Below are positions 39,414 through 48,978 of a stretch of DNA of 64,000 nt, piece after piece. The stretch is taken from NCBI RefSeq assembly GCF_002934365.1, contig NZ_PTIY01000012.1:1-64000 (forward strand). The letters are read 5' to 3'. Made by a program: the position numbers and the translations under genes. Numbering within the stretch: the stretch's first letter is position 1; each line of letters begins with the position of its first letter. Below the pieces are notes generated by a model. That model was not told the DNA's origin, did not search any database, and saw only the letters and a list, made by a program, of their open reading frames with translations. Origin of the DNA: Methylobacter tundripaludum (GTDB lineage Bacteria; Pseudomonadota; Gammaproteobacteria; Methylococcales; Methylomonadaceae).

Positions 39414-41216
39414 TTGACATTCGTTTCGATTTCAAAAAGGGCGTTCGCGCCCTTTTTTGTCTTTACCGGCTTGCTGTGCTTATTGCAGGCATCGCGGGAG
39501 CTTGCGTTTTTTTTCTGGTGGTTGGGCTTATGCTTATTGATAGCATTGGCTTGGCTGCAACGAGAACGGCTTTTTACGCTGTCATGGATTAGCGCCGCAT
39601 TAATCGTTTTTTGTCTGATGCTGTTGACTAATGCGCTACGTCTCAATTCAGTCTATCATGCTGAAGGCATTTATTTCCCTGCAACGCTGTTACTCGCTTT
39701 CCTGGTCGCTTCGTACCGCCCTGTCTGGCTGGCGCAAACAGGCTTTAAGATATTTTGTGTTGTTATCGCCCTGATTGCTCTGTGGGCGCTGGTGCAATGG
39801 CTGTCCGGCCGGGGTTTTCTTGAGGAAAAAAGCGCGCGTTCCCTGGCGTTGTTTGCAACCCCTAATACCCTGGCGACGGCGCTCAATCTAGGCTTGATGC
39901 CGGTTCTCGGCTTTTACCTGCTGGGGCGCGGCGGGCGCGGTGTGTATGGGTTGACGTTGTTGTTGTTTGCAGGATTGCTCACAACGCAAAGCCGCGGCGG
40001 CTACTTGGGGCTATTGTCAGGCATTTTGTTTTTTATGACCTATGCCGGACAAACCTCTGTTGTTGCAGAGTGGCGGCGTTACCGGGCAGTAGCGGTCGGA
40101 TTTCTCGCCGTTGTAACGTTTTTTAAGTTTTATGCCTGGCTGGGGCTGGCCAGCTGGAGCATGGATCCGGTTTTTGCCACGCTCAGTCATGGCGATTCCT
40201 CAAACCGTTGGGAAATATACCAACTCGCCTGGCGCGGCCTAGCCGAACATTTGTGGTTGGGGATCGGTTATTTTAACTTCGGCTATTATTTTGAAGCTCA
40301 TAAAGTGCCGCCATTTCTCGATGGGCGCACTTTTTTCGTTCACAACGACTACCTGCAATTTGCATTGGAAATCGGCTTATTAGGCTTAGGTTTGTTTTTG
40401 TTGCTGATTGTTGCGCTGTATGGACAGCTGTTCAAATTCCGCCGGCAAGCAATGCTGGAGCAGCGCTTGCCGCTTATTCTGTCTGCGGCGGCCATTACCT
40501 CGATATTGGCTCATGCGTTGGTGGATTACCCTTTGTATATTCCAGTGTTGCTGGCTGTTTTTGGCGCTTATCTGGGCATTATCAATCAGTGTGTTGTCGA
40601 CATGAGCGCAACTCATTTGCAGCTGCCGAAAATATCGGCGCAACATTTCTTAGGTTTGCGTTCCGGCTTTATCGGCAACATGCTGGTGATTGGTTTGACG
40701 CTATGGCTGGGATTACCGGCTTTTGCTTCGGCTTCTGCGGACTTTGGCTTGTATCGACTGCTGCATGGTGACGCGCAGAACGGCTTGTATTGGCATGGCG
40801 TTGCGCGGCTTTTACAGCCGCGTGAAGCAGGCTATTACTGGAGAGAGGGTGTCATCTTGCGGGATCTTGGCGTTACCCAGGCTAGGCCCGACCTGTTGGA
40901 AAAAAGTAATGCTGTTTTTAGCCAAGGACTTGAAGTTAACAAGCTTGAAGTCAATAATTTGCTGGAGAAAATAGCGCTGCATCGCCAATACGGAAGCATG
41001 CTTAAACAACCGGCTTCACATCGGGACATCATGGCCTGGATCAATTACGTCAAAAGTCAGCAACCGAATTCGGACCTGGCTCAAATCGAATACGTGCATT
41101 GTCTGGATTTTGTAGGAGCGCACGCCAAAGCGATCGAGCAAGCCAAGATACTGATGGATAGGCGTCCGAAATCCAAATCGGCGCAAAAACTGTTTGAATC
41201 GGTGTCCCATGAGTAA
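39414..41216 (+). CDS. Wzy/O-antigen-ligase-family membrane protein, probable pilin O-oligosaccharyltransferase
   Basis: This 600-residue protein has about ten to twelve membrane helices. The Wzy_C/PglL-type periplasmic motif is F-V-H-N-D-Y-L-Q-F-A-L-E-I-G, with H310. The C-terminal soluble part (about 425-600) is helical and TPR-like. Members of this family ligate O-antigen or transfer glycans to pilins. Its position inside the pilus locus, directly after the major pilin, favours pilin glycosylation. The frame opens at a TTG (39414) that lies before the mshA terminator; TTG codons at 39471 and 39483 are alternative starts after the terminator. It overlaps mshC by 8 bp. Confidence 0.78.
   Translation: MTFVSISKRAFAPFFVFTGLLCLLQASRELAFFFWWLGLCLLIALAWLQRERLFTLSWISAALIVFCLMLLTNALRLNSVYHAEGIYFPATLLLAFLVASYRPVWLAQTGFKIFCVVIALIALWALVQWLSGRGFLEEKSARSLALFATPNTLATALNLGLMPVLGFYLLGRGGRGVYGLTLLLFAGLLTTQSRGGYLGLLSGILFFMTYAGQTSVVAEWRRYRAVAVGFLAVVTFFKFYAWLGLASWSMDPVFATLSHGDSSNRWEIYQLAWRGLAEHLWLGIGYFNFGYYFEAHKVPPFLDGRTFFVHNDYLQFALEIGLLGLGLFLLLIVALYGQLFKFRRQAMLEQRLPLILSAAAITSILAHALVDYPLYIPVLLAVFGAYLGIINQCVVDMSATHLQLPKISAQHFLGLRSGFIGNMLVIGLTLWLGLPAFASASADFGLYRLLHGDAQNGLYWHGVARLLQPREAGYYWREGVILRDLGVTQARPDLLEKSNAVFSQGLEVNKLEVNNLLEKIALHRQYGSMLKQPASHRDIMAWINYVKSQQPNSDLAQIEYVHCLDFVGAHAKAIEQAKILMDRRPKSKSAQKLFESVSHE
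39434..39457 (+). terminator. Strong terminator after the major pilin gene
   Basis: AAAAAGGGCG (39434-39443) pairs with CGCCCTTTTT (39448-39457) around a TTCG tetraloop, one of the most stable loops. It lies at the very start of the next reading frame, so downstream msh genes would be reached only by read-through. Confidence 0.88.
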
Positions 41217-41679
41217 GCGATGCAACGGTTTTTCGCTGATAGAATTGATCGTGATCATGGTTATCATGGGTATATTGTCGGCCTACGCCTCGTCCCGGAT
41301 TAATTTTACGAGTCATTCGGCCGCCGGTTGCGTTGAGACCGTCAAAGCCTCCATTAGAATGGCTCAGAAGCTGGCGATTGCGCAACGAAGCGCGGTAACG
41401 GTCAACGTGGGCGACGCTTGCGAAGTGACTGTCGGCGGCGAAAACTACCCGGCGTTGACCGGCGTTAACGTCGCTTATTCCGGCGGCGTGAGCAATCCCG
41501 AAGACTTGACTAATCCCGGCAACGTGACTTTCAATGGACTAGGGCAGCCGTTTCTGGATACGATAACTCCCATGACATCCGTCAGAATTTTTACCGTATC
41601 CGGCGGTGATGTGGTTCGCTATGTTTGCCTGGAGCCCGAAACGGGCTATGTGCATCAGGGAGTCGAAAACTGTGTTTAA
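41209..41679 (+). CDS. mshC: MshC-like minor prepilin
   Basis: The 156-residue prepilin begins MSKRCNG with mature start F-S-L-I-E-L and the helix I-V-I-M-V-I-M-G-I-L-S. The C-terminal part resembles GspH/FimT-type pseudopilins and ends with paired cysteines (Y-V-C, E-N-C-V). The start ATG at 41209 overlaps the previous gene by 8 bp; a TTG at 41194 would add five residues. Position before MshD and MshO supports the name. Confidence 0.82.
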   Translation: MSKRCNGFSLIELIVIMVIMGILSAYASSRINFTSHSAAGCVETVKASIRMAQKLAIAQRSAVTVNVGDACEVTVGGENYPALTGVNVAYSGGVSNPEDLTNPGNVTFNGLGQPFLDTITPMTSVRIFTVSGGDVVRYVCLEPETGYVHQGVENCV

Positions 41680-42256
41680 CCGTCAACAAGGCTTATCGCT
41701 GATAGAATTGGTTATATTCATGGTCATCGTCGGCGTGGCGATGGCGGGGGTTATTGCTTCGATCAATTACAACGTACAGCATTCAGCCGACCCGGTGGCT
41801 AAAAAGCAGGCGCTGGCCATTGCGGAAGCGTTGCTGGAAGAAATCGAACTGATGCCGTTTACCTGGTGTGACCCGGACGACGCCAATATCGAGACGGCAA
41901 GCAATTATACTGAATGCGCCGCGTTGTCAGAGAACAACACTGCGCCGGAACCCGGCGAGACACGTAGCGGCCTCACCCCCTTCGATAATGTCAATGATTA
42001 CAACGGTTACTGCATGGCAACCCCCGGCTGTCCGGTAGCGAGCATTCGCGACATCACCGGTACGATAATTCCAGAGCTGAATGGATACACGGCCAGTGTG
42101 GCCGTCGCTGCCAGCGATTTGGGACCTGTCGACAGCAGCATCGCACTCGCCAGCGGCGCGGCCTTGCACATCACCGTCACTGTCACCGGTCCCCTCGATA
42201 CAACCGTGGTGTTGGAAAGTTACCGCACCCGCTATACGCCGCAGGAGTCGATGTGA
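41672..42256 (+). CDS. mshD: MshD-like minor prepilin
   Basis: The 194-residue prepilin has leader (V)FNRQQG then L-S-L-I-E-L; leucine at +1 is less common than phenylalanine but allowed. The motif K-K-Q-A-L-A-I-A-E-A-L-L-E-E-I is typical of GspI/MshD-type minor pilins. A GTG start at 41672, preceded by GGGAG, overlaps the mshC stop; the frame extends back to 41606 but only within mshC. Cysteines W-C-D, T-E-C and Y-C-M...G-C could form disulfides. Confidence 0.82.
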   Translation: MFNRQQGLSLIELVIFMVIVGVAMAGVIASINYNVQHSADPVAKKQALAIAEALLEEIELMPFTWCDPDDANIETASNYTECAALSENNTAPEPGETRSGLTPFDNVNDYNGYCMATPGCPVASIRDITGTIIPELNGYTASVAVAASDLGPVDSSIALASGAALHITVTVTGPLDTTVVLESYRTRYTPQESM

Positions 42257-43080
42257 TGCTATCCCGCAACCGCAGCCAATCCGGCTTCACCCTAATTGAA
42301 GCCGTCATGGTGATAGTGATTACCGGAATAATCGGTGTATTAGCCGCCGGCTTTGTCAGGCCCTTAGAAGGCTATTTTGATACGCTCAACCGCGCCGACC
42401 TGTCCGATACGGCGGATACCGCTTTACGGCGCATGGCGCGCGATATACGTCTGGCGCTGCCGAACAGCGTAAGAATAAATATTTCCGGCAACAGCCGCTA
42501 CCTTGATTTTTTGGCGACCACCGGCGGCGGACGTTATCGTGCCGCACTTGATGCGGGGGCGGGGGATATTCTCGATTTTATCGCTGCCGACACCAGCTTC
42601 GATGTACTGGGGCCCCCCGTAACTATCGCGGCCGGAGACCAGATTGTGGTGTCTAACCTGGACGATCCCGGAGCGGACGCCTACGAGGGTAATACGCTGA
42701 GCACACATGTCCGCCGCGCCGCTTCGGTTACCGGAACGGTTGCCAATGTGTCAATTACTTCAACCAATCCGCTGCCGCACGAATCGCCCGCGCAGCGCTT
42801 CCAGATTGTCCATGAACAAGTACGCTACCTTTGCGATTTAACGACAGGCAGGCTCATCCGTTACGCAGGATTTCCCATTGCGCCGCCGGCCGCGGAAGTG
42901 CCGGTTGGGGGAAGCAACGCATTATTGGCATCGGGGGTGACGGCATGCAGCTTTACTTATGCGCCTGGGTCCGCCCAACGTTCAGGTTTGGTTACCATCA
43001 GCCTCACGCTATCCAATAATTCCGATCCGCTAGACAATGTGACCTTACTGCATCAGGTTCATGTCCAAAATGTGCCGTAA
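42256..43080 (+). CDS. mshO: MshO-like minor prepilin
   Basis: The 274-residue prepilin has leader MLSRNRSQSG then F-T-L-I-E-A. It contains the GspJ/MshO-type segment A-D-T-A-L-R-R-M-A-R-D-I-R-L-A-L-P-N-S-V-R. The ATG at 42256 has GGAG 8 nt upstream; a GTG at 42253 is equally in frame. Its start overlaps the mshD stop and its end overlaps mshP, so the minor pilins are translationally coupled. Confidence 0.85.
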   Translation: MLSRNRSQSGFTLIEAVMVIVITGIIGVLAAGFVRPLEGYFDTLNRADLSDTADTALRRMARDIRLALPNSVRINISGNSRYLDFLATTGGGRYRAALDAGAGDILDFIAADTSFDVLGPPVTIAAGDQIVVSNLDDPGADAYEGNTLSTHVRRAASVTGTVANVSITSTNPLPHESPAQRFQIVHEQVRYLCDLTTGRLIRYAGFPIAPPAAEVPVGGSNALLASGVTACSFTYAPGSAQRSGLVTISLTLSNNSDPLDNVTLLHQVHVQNVP

Positions 43081-43498
43081 TATGAAACAGCGCGGATTCA
43101 GTCTGGTCATGGCGATTTTCCTCATTGTAGTCTTAGGCGGTATCGCCGTGCTGGTTGGCCGGGTGTCTACGATGCAACACCACAGCAGCGCACTGGATGA
43201 GGAAGGAGCGATGGCCTATCAGGCGGCCCGCACAGGGATTGAGTGGGGCGTTTATCAGGCTATTCAAAACACCAGTTGTGCGGCGCTCAGCCAATTCACC
43301 CTGCCATTGACAGTGCCGATGACCGCAACGACTCCTCAAAGCACGGTTAATTATACCGTGGCAGTGGCGTGTGCGCTGACGTCATGGACTGAAGGCGCAA
43401 CTGCTTTCAATGTGTACCAAATTACCGCCACCGGGGCTAACGCCGGTGTCGGAAACTACCGCGTTGAACGTCGATTAACCGCAACCGTATCAAAATGA
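43061..43498 (+). CDS. mshP: MshP-like pilus component
   Basis: This 145-residue protein has a short leader ending K-Q-R-G and then F-S-L-V-M-A-I-F-L-I-V-V-L-G. Glu at +5 is replaced by Met, as in PilX- and GspK-like tip proteins. The segment A-Y-Q-A-A-R-T-G-I-E-W-G is characteristic of MshP. Two in-frame starts are possible: ATG 43061 (overlapping mshO) and ATG 43082, which would give the leader MKQRG. Confidence 0.82.
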   Translation: MSKMCRNMKQRGFSLVMAIFLIVVLGGIAVLVGRVSTMQHHSSALDEEGAMAYQAARTGIEWGVYQAIQNTSCAALSQFTLPLTVPMTATTPQSTVNYTVAVACALTSWTEGATAFNVYQITATGANAGVGNYRVERRLTATVSK

Positions 43499-43631
43499 TT
43501 GCCGGGAGGGGGCGGCTTGACCGCATCGCAGGTAAAATAACAAGGTACGCGGGGGGAGCGAACTGCATCGATCGCGAACTCGAAATGACAAAGCACAATT
43601 GACGAAGCCGGAACAAGCGAGAGAGTAAAAA

Positions 43632-46600
43632 ATGCATAGCATGATGGTCTGGAAAAATAGAGTCTGTTTCAGTGTATTCCGTTTTCTGCAAAGCTACAGC
43701 GTTATATCCGTTGCAAGAAGATGCGTGCTTATTCTTGTTGCAATGGCAATTCTTTTATCGTCTCAAAATGCGGCAATGGCTGCGGTTGCGTATGGGGCTA
43801 GCGGCAGCGCCGCTACCGGCAGTACATCGCTATCGGTTTCGTATCCAAGCGGCATCGCAGCCGGTCATTTGCTGGTGCTGGTCGTCGGCAATAAGTATCC
43901 CACCAATGGTCCGGCAACGCCGTCCGGCTGGACATTGGTTGCAAACGGCCAAGGATCGGGCGGACTTGGTTCAGCGGGTGGCGATAGAGGGACAGTCTAC
44001 AACACCGTTTTTGTCAAAGAAGCGCTCGGTTCCGAGTCCGGCAATCTCTCGGTAACGCTCAGTTCCGCCAACAGTTCGATGGCGCGGATGTTTCGGTATA
44101 CCAAAGCCTCCGGTGCGACCTGGAGTTATGCCGCCACGAACGGGAGCGATAATACGGCTGGAACTTCATGGTCTGTCACCGGTGCAGCTAATCCGGGGAT
44201 TACTTCCGGGGACGTGTTGATTGTAGGAAGCTCGGTGAACGGGAATAGGATCAACAGCTGGACTGAATCCATTTCCGCCGCGGGCGCAACTTTCGGAGCT
44301 ACTACCGAGAGAAACGATACCAACAGTAGTACCGGAGACGATATGGCGCTCGTCGTCTCGGAGCATTCCGTGACCGGCGGAGCCGCCACTGCTGCTCCCG
44401 TCTATAGCATGACAGGATCAGGAAGTGCGAGTTCTTATAGCCCAACAGGCGCATCGGTGATTTTGCGGATCAGGGAGCTCGCTCCTGTCAATTGCACCAG
44501 CCAAGCTACCGGCAACTGGAATGCGCCATCAACCTGGACGCAATGCCGTAGCGGTATTCCACTGGCCGGCGACAGTGTGACCATCGCAAACACCCATAAC
44601 GTGACGCTGAATGTCAACACGCCTACGCTGACTACGTTGACCATCAATTCCGGCGGCACCCTGACCAATACCGGCAGCAACGCCATCACCCTCAGCGGTG
44701 CGCTCAGCAATGCGGGCACCTATTCCGGCGGCAGCGGCGCTGTTACTTTCGGAAGCAGCTTCACCAACACCGGCAGCTATTCCGCGGGCAGCGCCACGAC
44801 TACGCTGACCGGCAATTTCAGTAACAGCGGCACATTGACTGCGGGTACCGGCGCTTGGATATTTTCGGGCAGCTCGGCGCAGTCGCTGACCGGCGCTACC
44901 GGCTTCAATAACCTGACATTAAACAACGCCGCAGGTCTTACGCTGAATAATGACGTTACGGTTTCCGGTACATTGACGTTAACCAGCGGAACATTCTCTG
45001 TCGGGGCGCACACATTGACGCTCAATGGCCCGTCGATTGCCGGCACGCCGGCTAATTTGTCGGCGACGTCGTCTTCCAGCCTGTCTTTCGGCGGCAGTTC
45101 GACCGGCGTAACCGTACCCGCCAACGTCACGGCGCTGAATAATCTGACGGTCAATAACACCAACGGCGTCACTCTCGGCGGCAGTTCGGTTACCACCACG
45201 CTGAGCGGCACGCTGGCGCTCGATGCAAACACGCTGACTACAGGCACGAACACCTTAACCTTGGCTGGAAATTGTACATCCGGCGGAGGAAACGGCAGTC
45301 TGACCCGCACCGGCGGCTACGTTGTCGGCAACCTGAAGCTGACATTCCCGGCCGGAAACAGCACGTGTATCTACCATGTCGGCGACAGTATCGGTTACTC
45401 CCCGGTCACGGTAAATATCGCTGTCAGCGTCGCCGGTACTCTGTCCGGGCGCGCCGATGCTTACGATCATCCCGATACCCTGGCCGGAGCTTCCGGTATC
45501 GACGAGACAAAAAGCGCAAACCACTACTGGACATTAACGGCAGGGACATTAACCACGACCGGTTATTCCGCGACTTTCCGGTTTTGCGCCAACTCCGCTT
45601 CATGCACGGCTACCGAAGTCGATACGGGAGCCAACACCGGCAGTTTTATCGTCGCGCAAAAGAACGCGGGTATCTGGTCGACAAAGACCGTCGGCACCAA
45701 GAACGCTTACTCCACACAGGCTACCGGCATTACCGTTTTTGGTGAATTTGCCGTCGGCGAAATTTCCACCAACAACTGTTTTAACGATACGTTTACCGGC
45801 GCGAACGGCTCTTCTCCTGGAAGCAATTGGTCAGTCGGCTACCAAAGCGGGACTTTTGGAAACCCAGTCATTTACGGTAACCGGCTGCGGCTGACCAATG
45901 CTTCAGGCACTGCCGCCACTTGGGCAACGCTGCAAAGATTGTTCCCGGGAGCGGGCAACAAGATTACTTTAGAATTCGATTTCTTCGCTTATGGCGGGAA
46001 CGGCGGCGACGGCGTTGCCGTGGTTCTGTCCGATGCCTCCGTGGCGCCCGAGGCCGGCGCTTTCGGAGGATCTCTCGGCTATGCCCAAAAAAGCAACCCA
46101 GGTTCCGATTGTACGACGGTCGGCGGTTGTCCCGGATTCGCAGGCGGCTGGCTCGGAATTGCGCTAGACGAATTCGGCAACTATTCGACCAATACCGAGG
46201 GCCGCTTCGGCGGCTATGCGACAGGAATCTCACAAGCAATAGCCGTGCGCGGCTCCGGTTCGGGCATGTCCGGTTATCGTTACCTACTGGGAACCGGTAC
46301 GCTGAGTCCTGAGCTTGACGACAACAATAATGCGAGTCCTCCTCATCGCTACCGGGTCGTTGTCGATCACACGGACGGTATTCACGCCTGGACTTCAGTG
46401 GAGCGCGACACCACCGGCGGAGGCACGGCCTATACGACCCTGATAGGCTGCCCGCCGGGGATAGCCAGCGGTTGCACGGCTTTCGATGTCAAGGACCCTG
46501 GGTATAGCCAGAATGCGGTCCCTTCTTATTGGAATTTGTCCTTTACCGGCTCCACCGGCGGCGCAAACAACATACACGAAATTGATTCGCTGAAAGTTTG

Positions 46601-48611
46601 TACCGTTCAGGGGCTTGCCAGCCCGGTCCTTCACCATATTCAAATCGAACATGGGGGAACGGCCTGTACGGCCAATGCTGCGACTGTGGTAATCAAGGCT
46701 TGCGCCAATGCGAATTGCGATGCGCTTTATATGGGCAGCGTGACGACCACGCTGACCACGACGGGGGGGACATGGTCACCCACATCGCCAATTACTTTCA
46801 GCGGCGGTCAAACGACGGTCACTTTGACAGACGGCGCTTCGCGCTCGGATACTCTGGGCGCAACCGGAACTTCGCCGACTGCGAGTAACGCGACGCAGTG
46901 TTTCAACGGCGCGACGGAAACCTGCGTTTTGACCTTCGCCACTTGCAGATTTGACGCGATCGAGGTCGGAGCCGCCGCGACTACGCCGATTTATACCAAG
47001 ATGGCGAATACGGCTTTCAGTCTGGATGTATTGTCCAGGAGTTCTTCCAGCCAGACATTGACCGCTATAGAACTGGTGGATCTTAGCAGCGGCACATGTT
47101 CCAGTCCGGCCTCCGTATTATCGCCGGTGACAGTGACCGGCGGCAGTTTCAGCTTCAGTGGTAATCAGCGCAAGACATTCAGTTTTACCTACAACAATGC
47201 CGCGCCTAATGTTAAGGTGCGCTTAACGACTTCCGGCCCCGTGTATTCATGCTCGTCGGACAACTTTGCGATCCGGCCCCAGGGTTTTTCATTGGCGAGT
47301 AACGCCACGCAGACAGGCAGCAGCGGCGCTCCTGTGTTTCGGGCGGGATCGGATACCTTCTGGTTGGACGCGACAGCGCTATACGGTTCAACCACGACCA
47401 CCGGTTATACCGGTATACCCAAGCTGAACCTTAACACGGGAATGACCACGACAACATTAGCTCATGTCGGTGTTCTTGGTTCCACTGCATTTGAAGCCGC
47501 CGAGAATGGCGTTGCCAGGGCAGGCAGCCTGACCTACTCCGAGGTGGGGAATTTCAGTCTTGCTCAGTACGCAGTTTATGACGATACCTTTGCCGAGGTG
47601 GACTCAGTAAAAGGGGAATGCACGTCATCTTTTAGCAATACGTTGTCTAACAGCCGATATTCCTGCCAGTTCGGATCATCCGCAGCGGGAGCGTTTGGCC
47701 GTTTCGTGCCCGATCATTTTAGGGTCTCTGCTGCGGTAGATAATGCTTGTACGGATGAGGAACATACCTACATGGGGCAGCCTATTCCGCTGTCTACCGC
47801 CATTGTGGCTCAAGCCGAAAACGCGGCGAATGGCGTGACGCAGAATTACGCCGGAGCTTACGCGCCCGGTACGATCGCTTTCGGTGCCGAGAATGGCGAC
47901 GATGGGACGAATTTGTCTTCGCGCCTTACTTTTTCCACTAATGGCGGCTGGGCTTCCGGCGTCTACACGCTGACGAGCGTAAACGGTACGTTCATGCGGC
48001 CAGGGGCTAACGTTGCCGATGCTACATGGGGTTCTTTCGAGTCCTTGAATGTTGGCCTGACGGTCAATGATAACGATGTGTCGACAGTACCCAAGGTCAA
48101 GGACGCCGATATGAACCCTGAAGCAGCAGGCGGCAGTGTTTTTACTTACAAAGAATTTACCGGGAGTCCGTTAAATATCCGTTTCGGCCGCCTCAGTCTG
48201 CAAAATGCCGCCGGCTCCGAATTGCTGGCCCTGCCTATGCCGTTGACGGCTGAATATTGGAATGGCGGTGCTTGGGTTGTGAATACAGCGGACAGCTGCA
48301 CCGCGCTAACCGCTCCTACGGTAGGAAACGGCTTGACGCTTAACCTCGCCAATAGCGGGACGACGGCGGCTACGTTGAACAACCCCTTGGTATCCGGTGA
48401 TGCGGGTTTTACTCTAAGCGCTCCCGGCGTGACGCACGGCGGTTTCGCCGATGTGGTCATTACCTCTACTCCGGCTTGGCTGAAATTTAATTGGGATGGT
48501 TTGGATCAGGGCGATGATGGCGACCTGTTCGACGATAACCCAAGCGCCCGCGGCACTTTTGGTATTTTCAGAGGCAACAATAATTTTATTTATACCCGCG
48601 AACTTTATTAA
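43632..48611 (+). CDS. mshQ: MshQ-like large surface protein
   Basis: This 1659-residue secreted protein has an N-terminal signal (to about residue 50, ...N-A-A-M-A). In order, it has a beta-rich domain (50-290), a Ser/Thr/Gly/Asn-rich beta-repeat region starting W-N-A-P-S-T-W-T-Q-C (about 295-560), a further beta domain, and a lectin/LamG-like domain beginning F-N-D-T-F (717-970). The C-terminal region, about 985-1659, is of MshQ/DUF6701 type. MshQ ends MSHA operons; an adhesin at or near the pilus is plausible but unproven. It is 133 bp after mshP. Third-position GC is high, which yields long shadow frames on the other strand. Confidence 0.85.
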   Translation: MHSMMVWKNRVCFSVFRFLQSYSVISVARRCVLILVAMAILLSSQNAAMAAVAYGASGSAATGSTSLSVSYPSGIAAGHLLVLVVGNKYPTNGPATPSGWTLVANGQGSGGLGSAGGDRGTVYNTVFVKEALGSESGNLSVTLSSANSSMARMFRYTKASGATWSYAATNGSDNTAGTSWSVTGAANPGITSGDVLIVGSSVNGNRINSWTESISAAGATFGATTERNDTNSSTGDDMALVVSEHSVTGGAATAAPVYSMTGSGSASSYSPTGASVILRIRELAPVNCTSQATGNWNAPSTWTQCRSGIPLAGDSVTIANTHNVTLNVNTPTLTTLTINSGGTLTNTGSNAITLSGALSNAGTYSGGSGAVTFGSSFTNTGSYSAGSATTTLTGNFSNSGTLTAGTGAWIFSGSSAQSLTGATGFNNLTLNNAAGLTLNNDVTVSGTLTLTSGTFSVGAHTLTLNGPSIAGTPANLSATSSSSLSFGGSSTGVTVPANVTALNNLTVNNTNGVTLGGSSVTTTLSGTLALDANTLTTGTNTLTLAGNCTSGGGNGSLTRTGGYVVGNLKLTFPAGNSTCIYHVGDSIGYSPVTVNIAVSVAGTLSGRADAYDHPDTLAGASGIDETKSANHYWTLTAGTLTTTGYSATFRFCANSASCTATEVDTGANTGSFIVAQKNAGIWSTKTVGTKNAYSTQATGITVFGEFAVGEISTNNCFNDTFTGANGSSPGSNWSVGYQSGTFGNPVIYGNRLRLTNASGTAATWATLQRLFPGAGNKITLEFDFFAYGGNGGDGVAVVLSDASVAPEAGAFGGSLGYAQKSNPGSDCTTVGGCPGFAGGWLGIALDEFGNYSTNTEGRFGGYATGISQAIAVRGSGSGMSGYRYLLGTGTLSPELDDNNNASPPHRYRVVVDHTDGIHAWTSVERDTTGGGTAYTTLIGCPPGIASGCTAFDVKDPGYSQNAVPSYWNLSFTGSTGGANNIHEIDSLKVCTVQGLASPVLHHIQIEHGGTACTANAATVVIKACANANCDALYMGSVTTTLTTTGGTWSPTSPITFSGGQTTVTLTDGASRSDTLGATGTSPTASNATQCFNGATETCVLTFATCRFDAIEVGAAATTPIYTKMANTAFSLDVLSRSSSSQTLTAIELVDLSSGTCSSPASVLSPVTVTGGSFSFSGNQRKTFSFTYNNAAPNVKVRLTTSGPVYSCSSDNFAIRPQGFSLASNATQTGSSGAPVFRAGSDTFWLDATALYGSTTTTGYTGIPKLNLNTGMTTTTLAHVGVLGSTAFEAAENGVARAGSLTYSEVGNFSLAQYAVYDDTFAEVDSVKGECTSSFSNTLSNSRYSCQFGSSAAGAFGRFVPDHFRVSAAVDNACTDEEHTYMGQPIPLSTAIVAQAENAANGVTQNYAGAYAPGTIAFGAENGDDGTNLSSRLTFSTNGGWASGVYTLTSVNGTFMRPGANVADATWGSFESLNVGLTVNDNDVSTVPKVKDADMNPEAAGGSVFTYKEFTGSPLNIRFGRLSLQNAAGSELLALPMPLTAEYWNGGAWVVNTADSCTALTAPTVGNGLTLNLANSGTTAATLNNPLVSGDAGFTLSAPGVTHGGFADVVITSTPAWLKFNWDGLDQGDDGDLFDDNPSARGTFGIFRGNNNFIYTRELY

Positions 48612-48770
48612 CTGATGTTACGCAGTCTTTATTGGTTGCGGAAAGGCGTCGCTAACGCGACGGTTATTTGAATCGGGTTCTCTCAGCCGAAGGCGAGTTA
48701 CTTTCCGCTACGAAACCGTCCCTGGTTTTCGCTCTCCGGGCCGGCCTTATCGGCTCCTACAAAGCTTAAT

Positions 48771-48896
48771 TTAAGAACGTGCATGAAATAACTTGAGCAA
48801 GTTTTATTTTTCATTTTTTAACCATGAAGGACATGAAGCGGCATGAAAGGTTTAAGTCTTCATGCTCTTCATGGTAATTGCCTAAATTAATTTATG
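48771..48896 (+). repeat. Left inverted repeat flanking the GH3 gene
   Basis: The sequence from TTAAGAACGTGCATGAAATAA to TTAATTTATG is matched in inverted orientation by 51361-51451, with AACTTGAGCAAGTTTT as an identical core. The copies differ by a 35-bp length difference in the middle. The rest of the 48612-48978 gap has no gene. Confidence 0.8.
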
Positions 48897-48978
48897 TACG
48901 ATCCTTAGTGGCGTGTGCCAATCGGGTAATCGTCTAACCCGATAACAGGCCGGGAATGTTTTTTGTAGAAAAACTGCG

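Noticed and set aside
44126-45310. Several minus-strand frames opposite mshQ
   Set aside because: They arise from the GC-rich third positions of a repetitive Ser/Thr/Gly gene and show Val/Pro/Leu-rich shadow composition.
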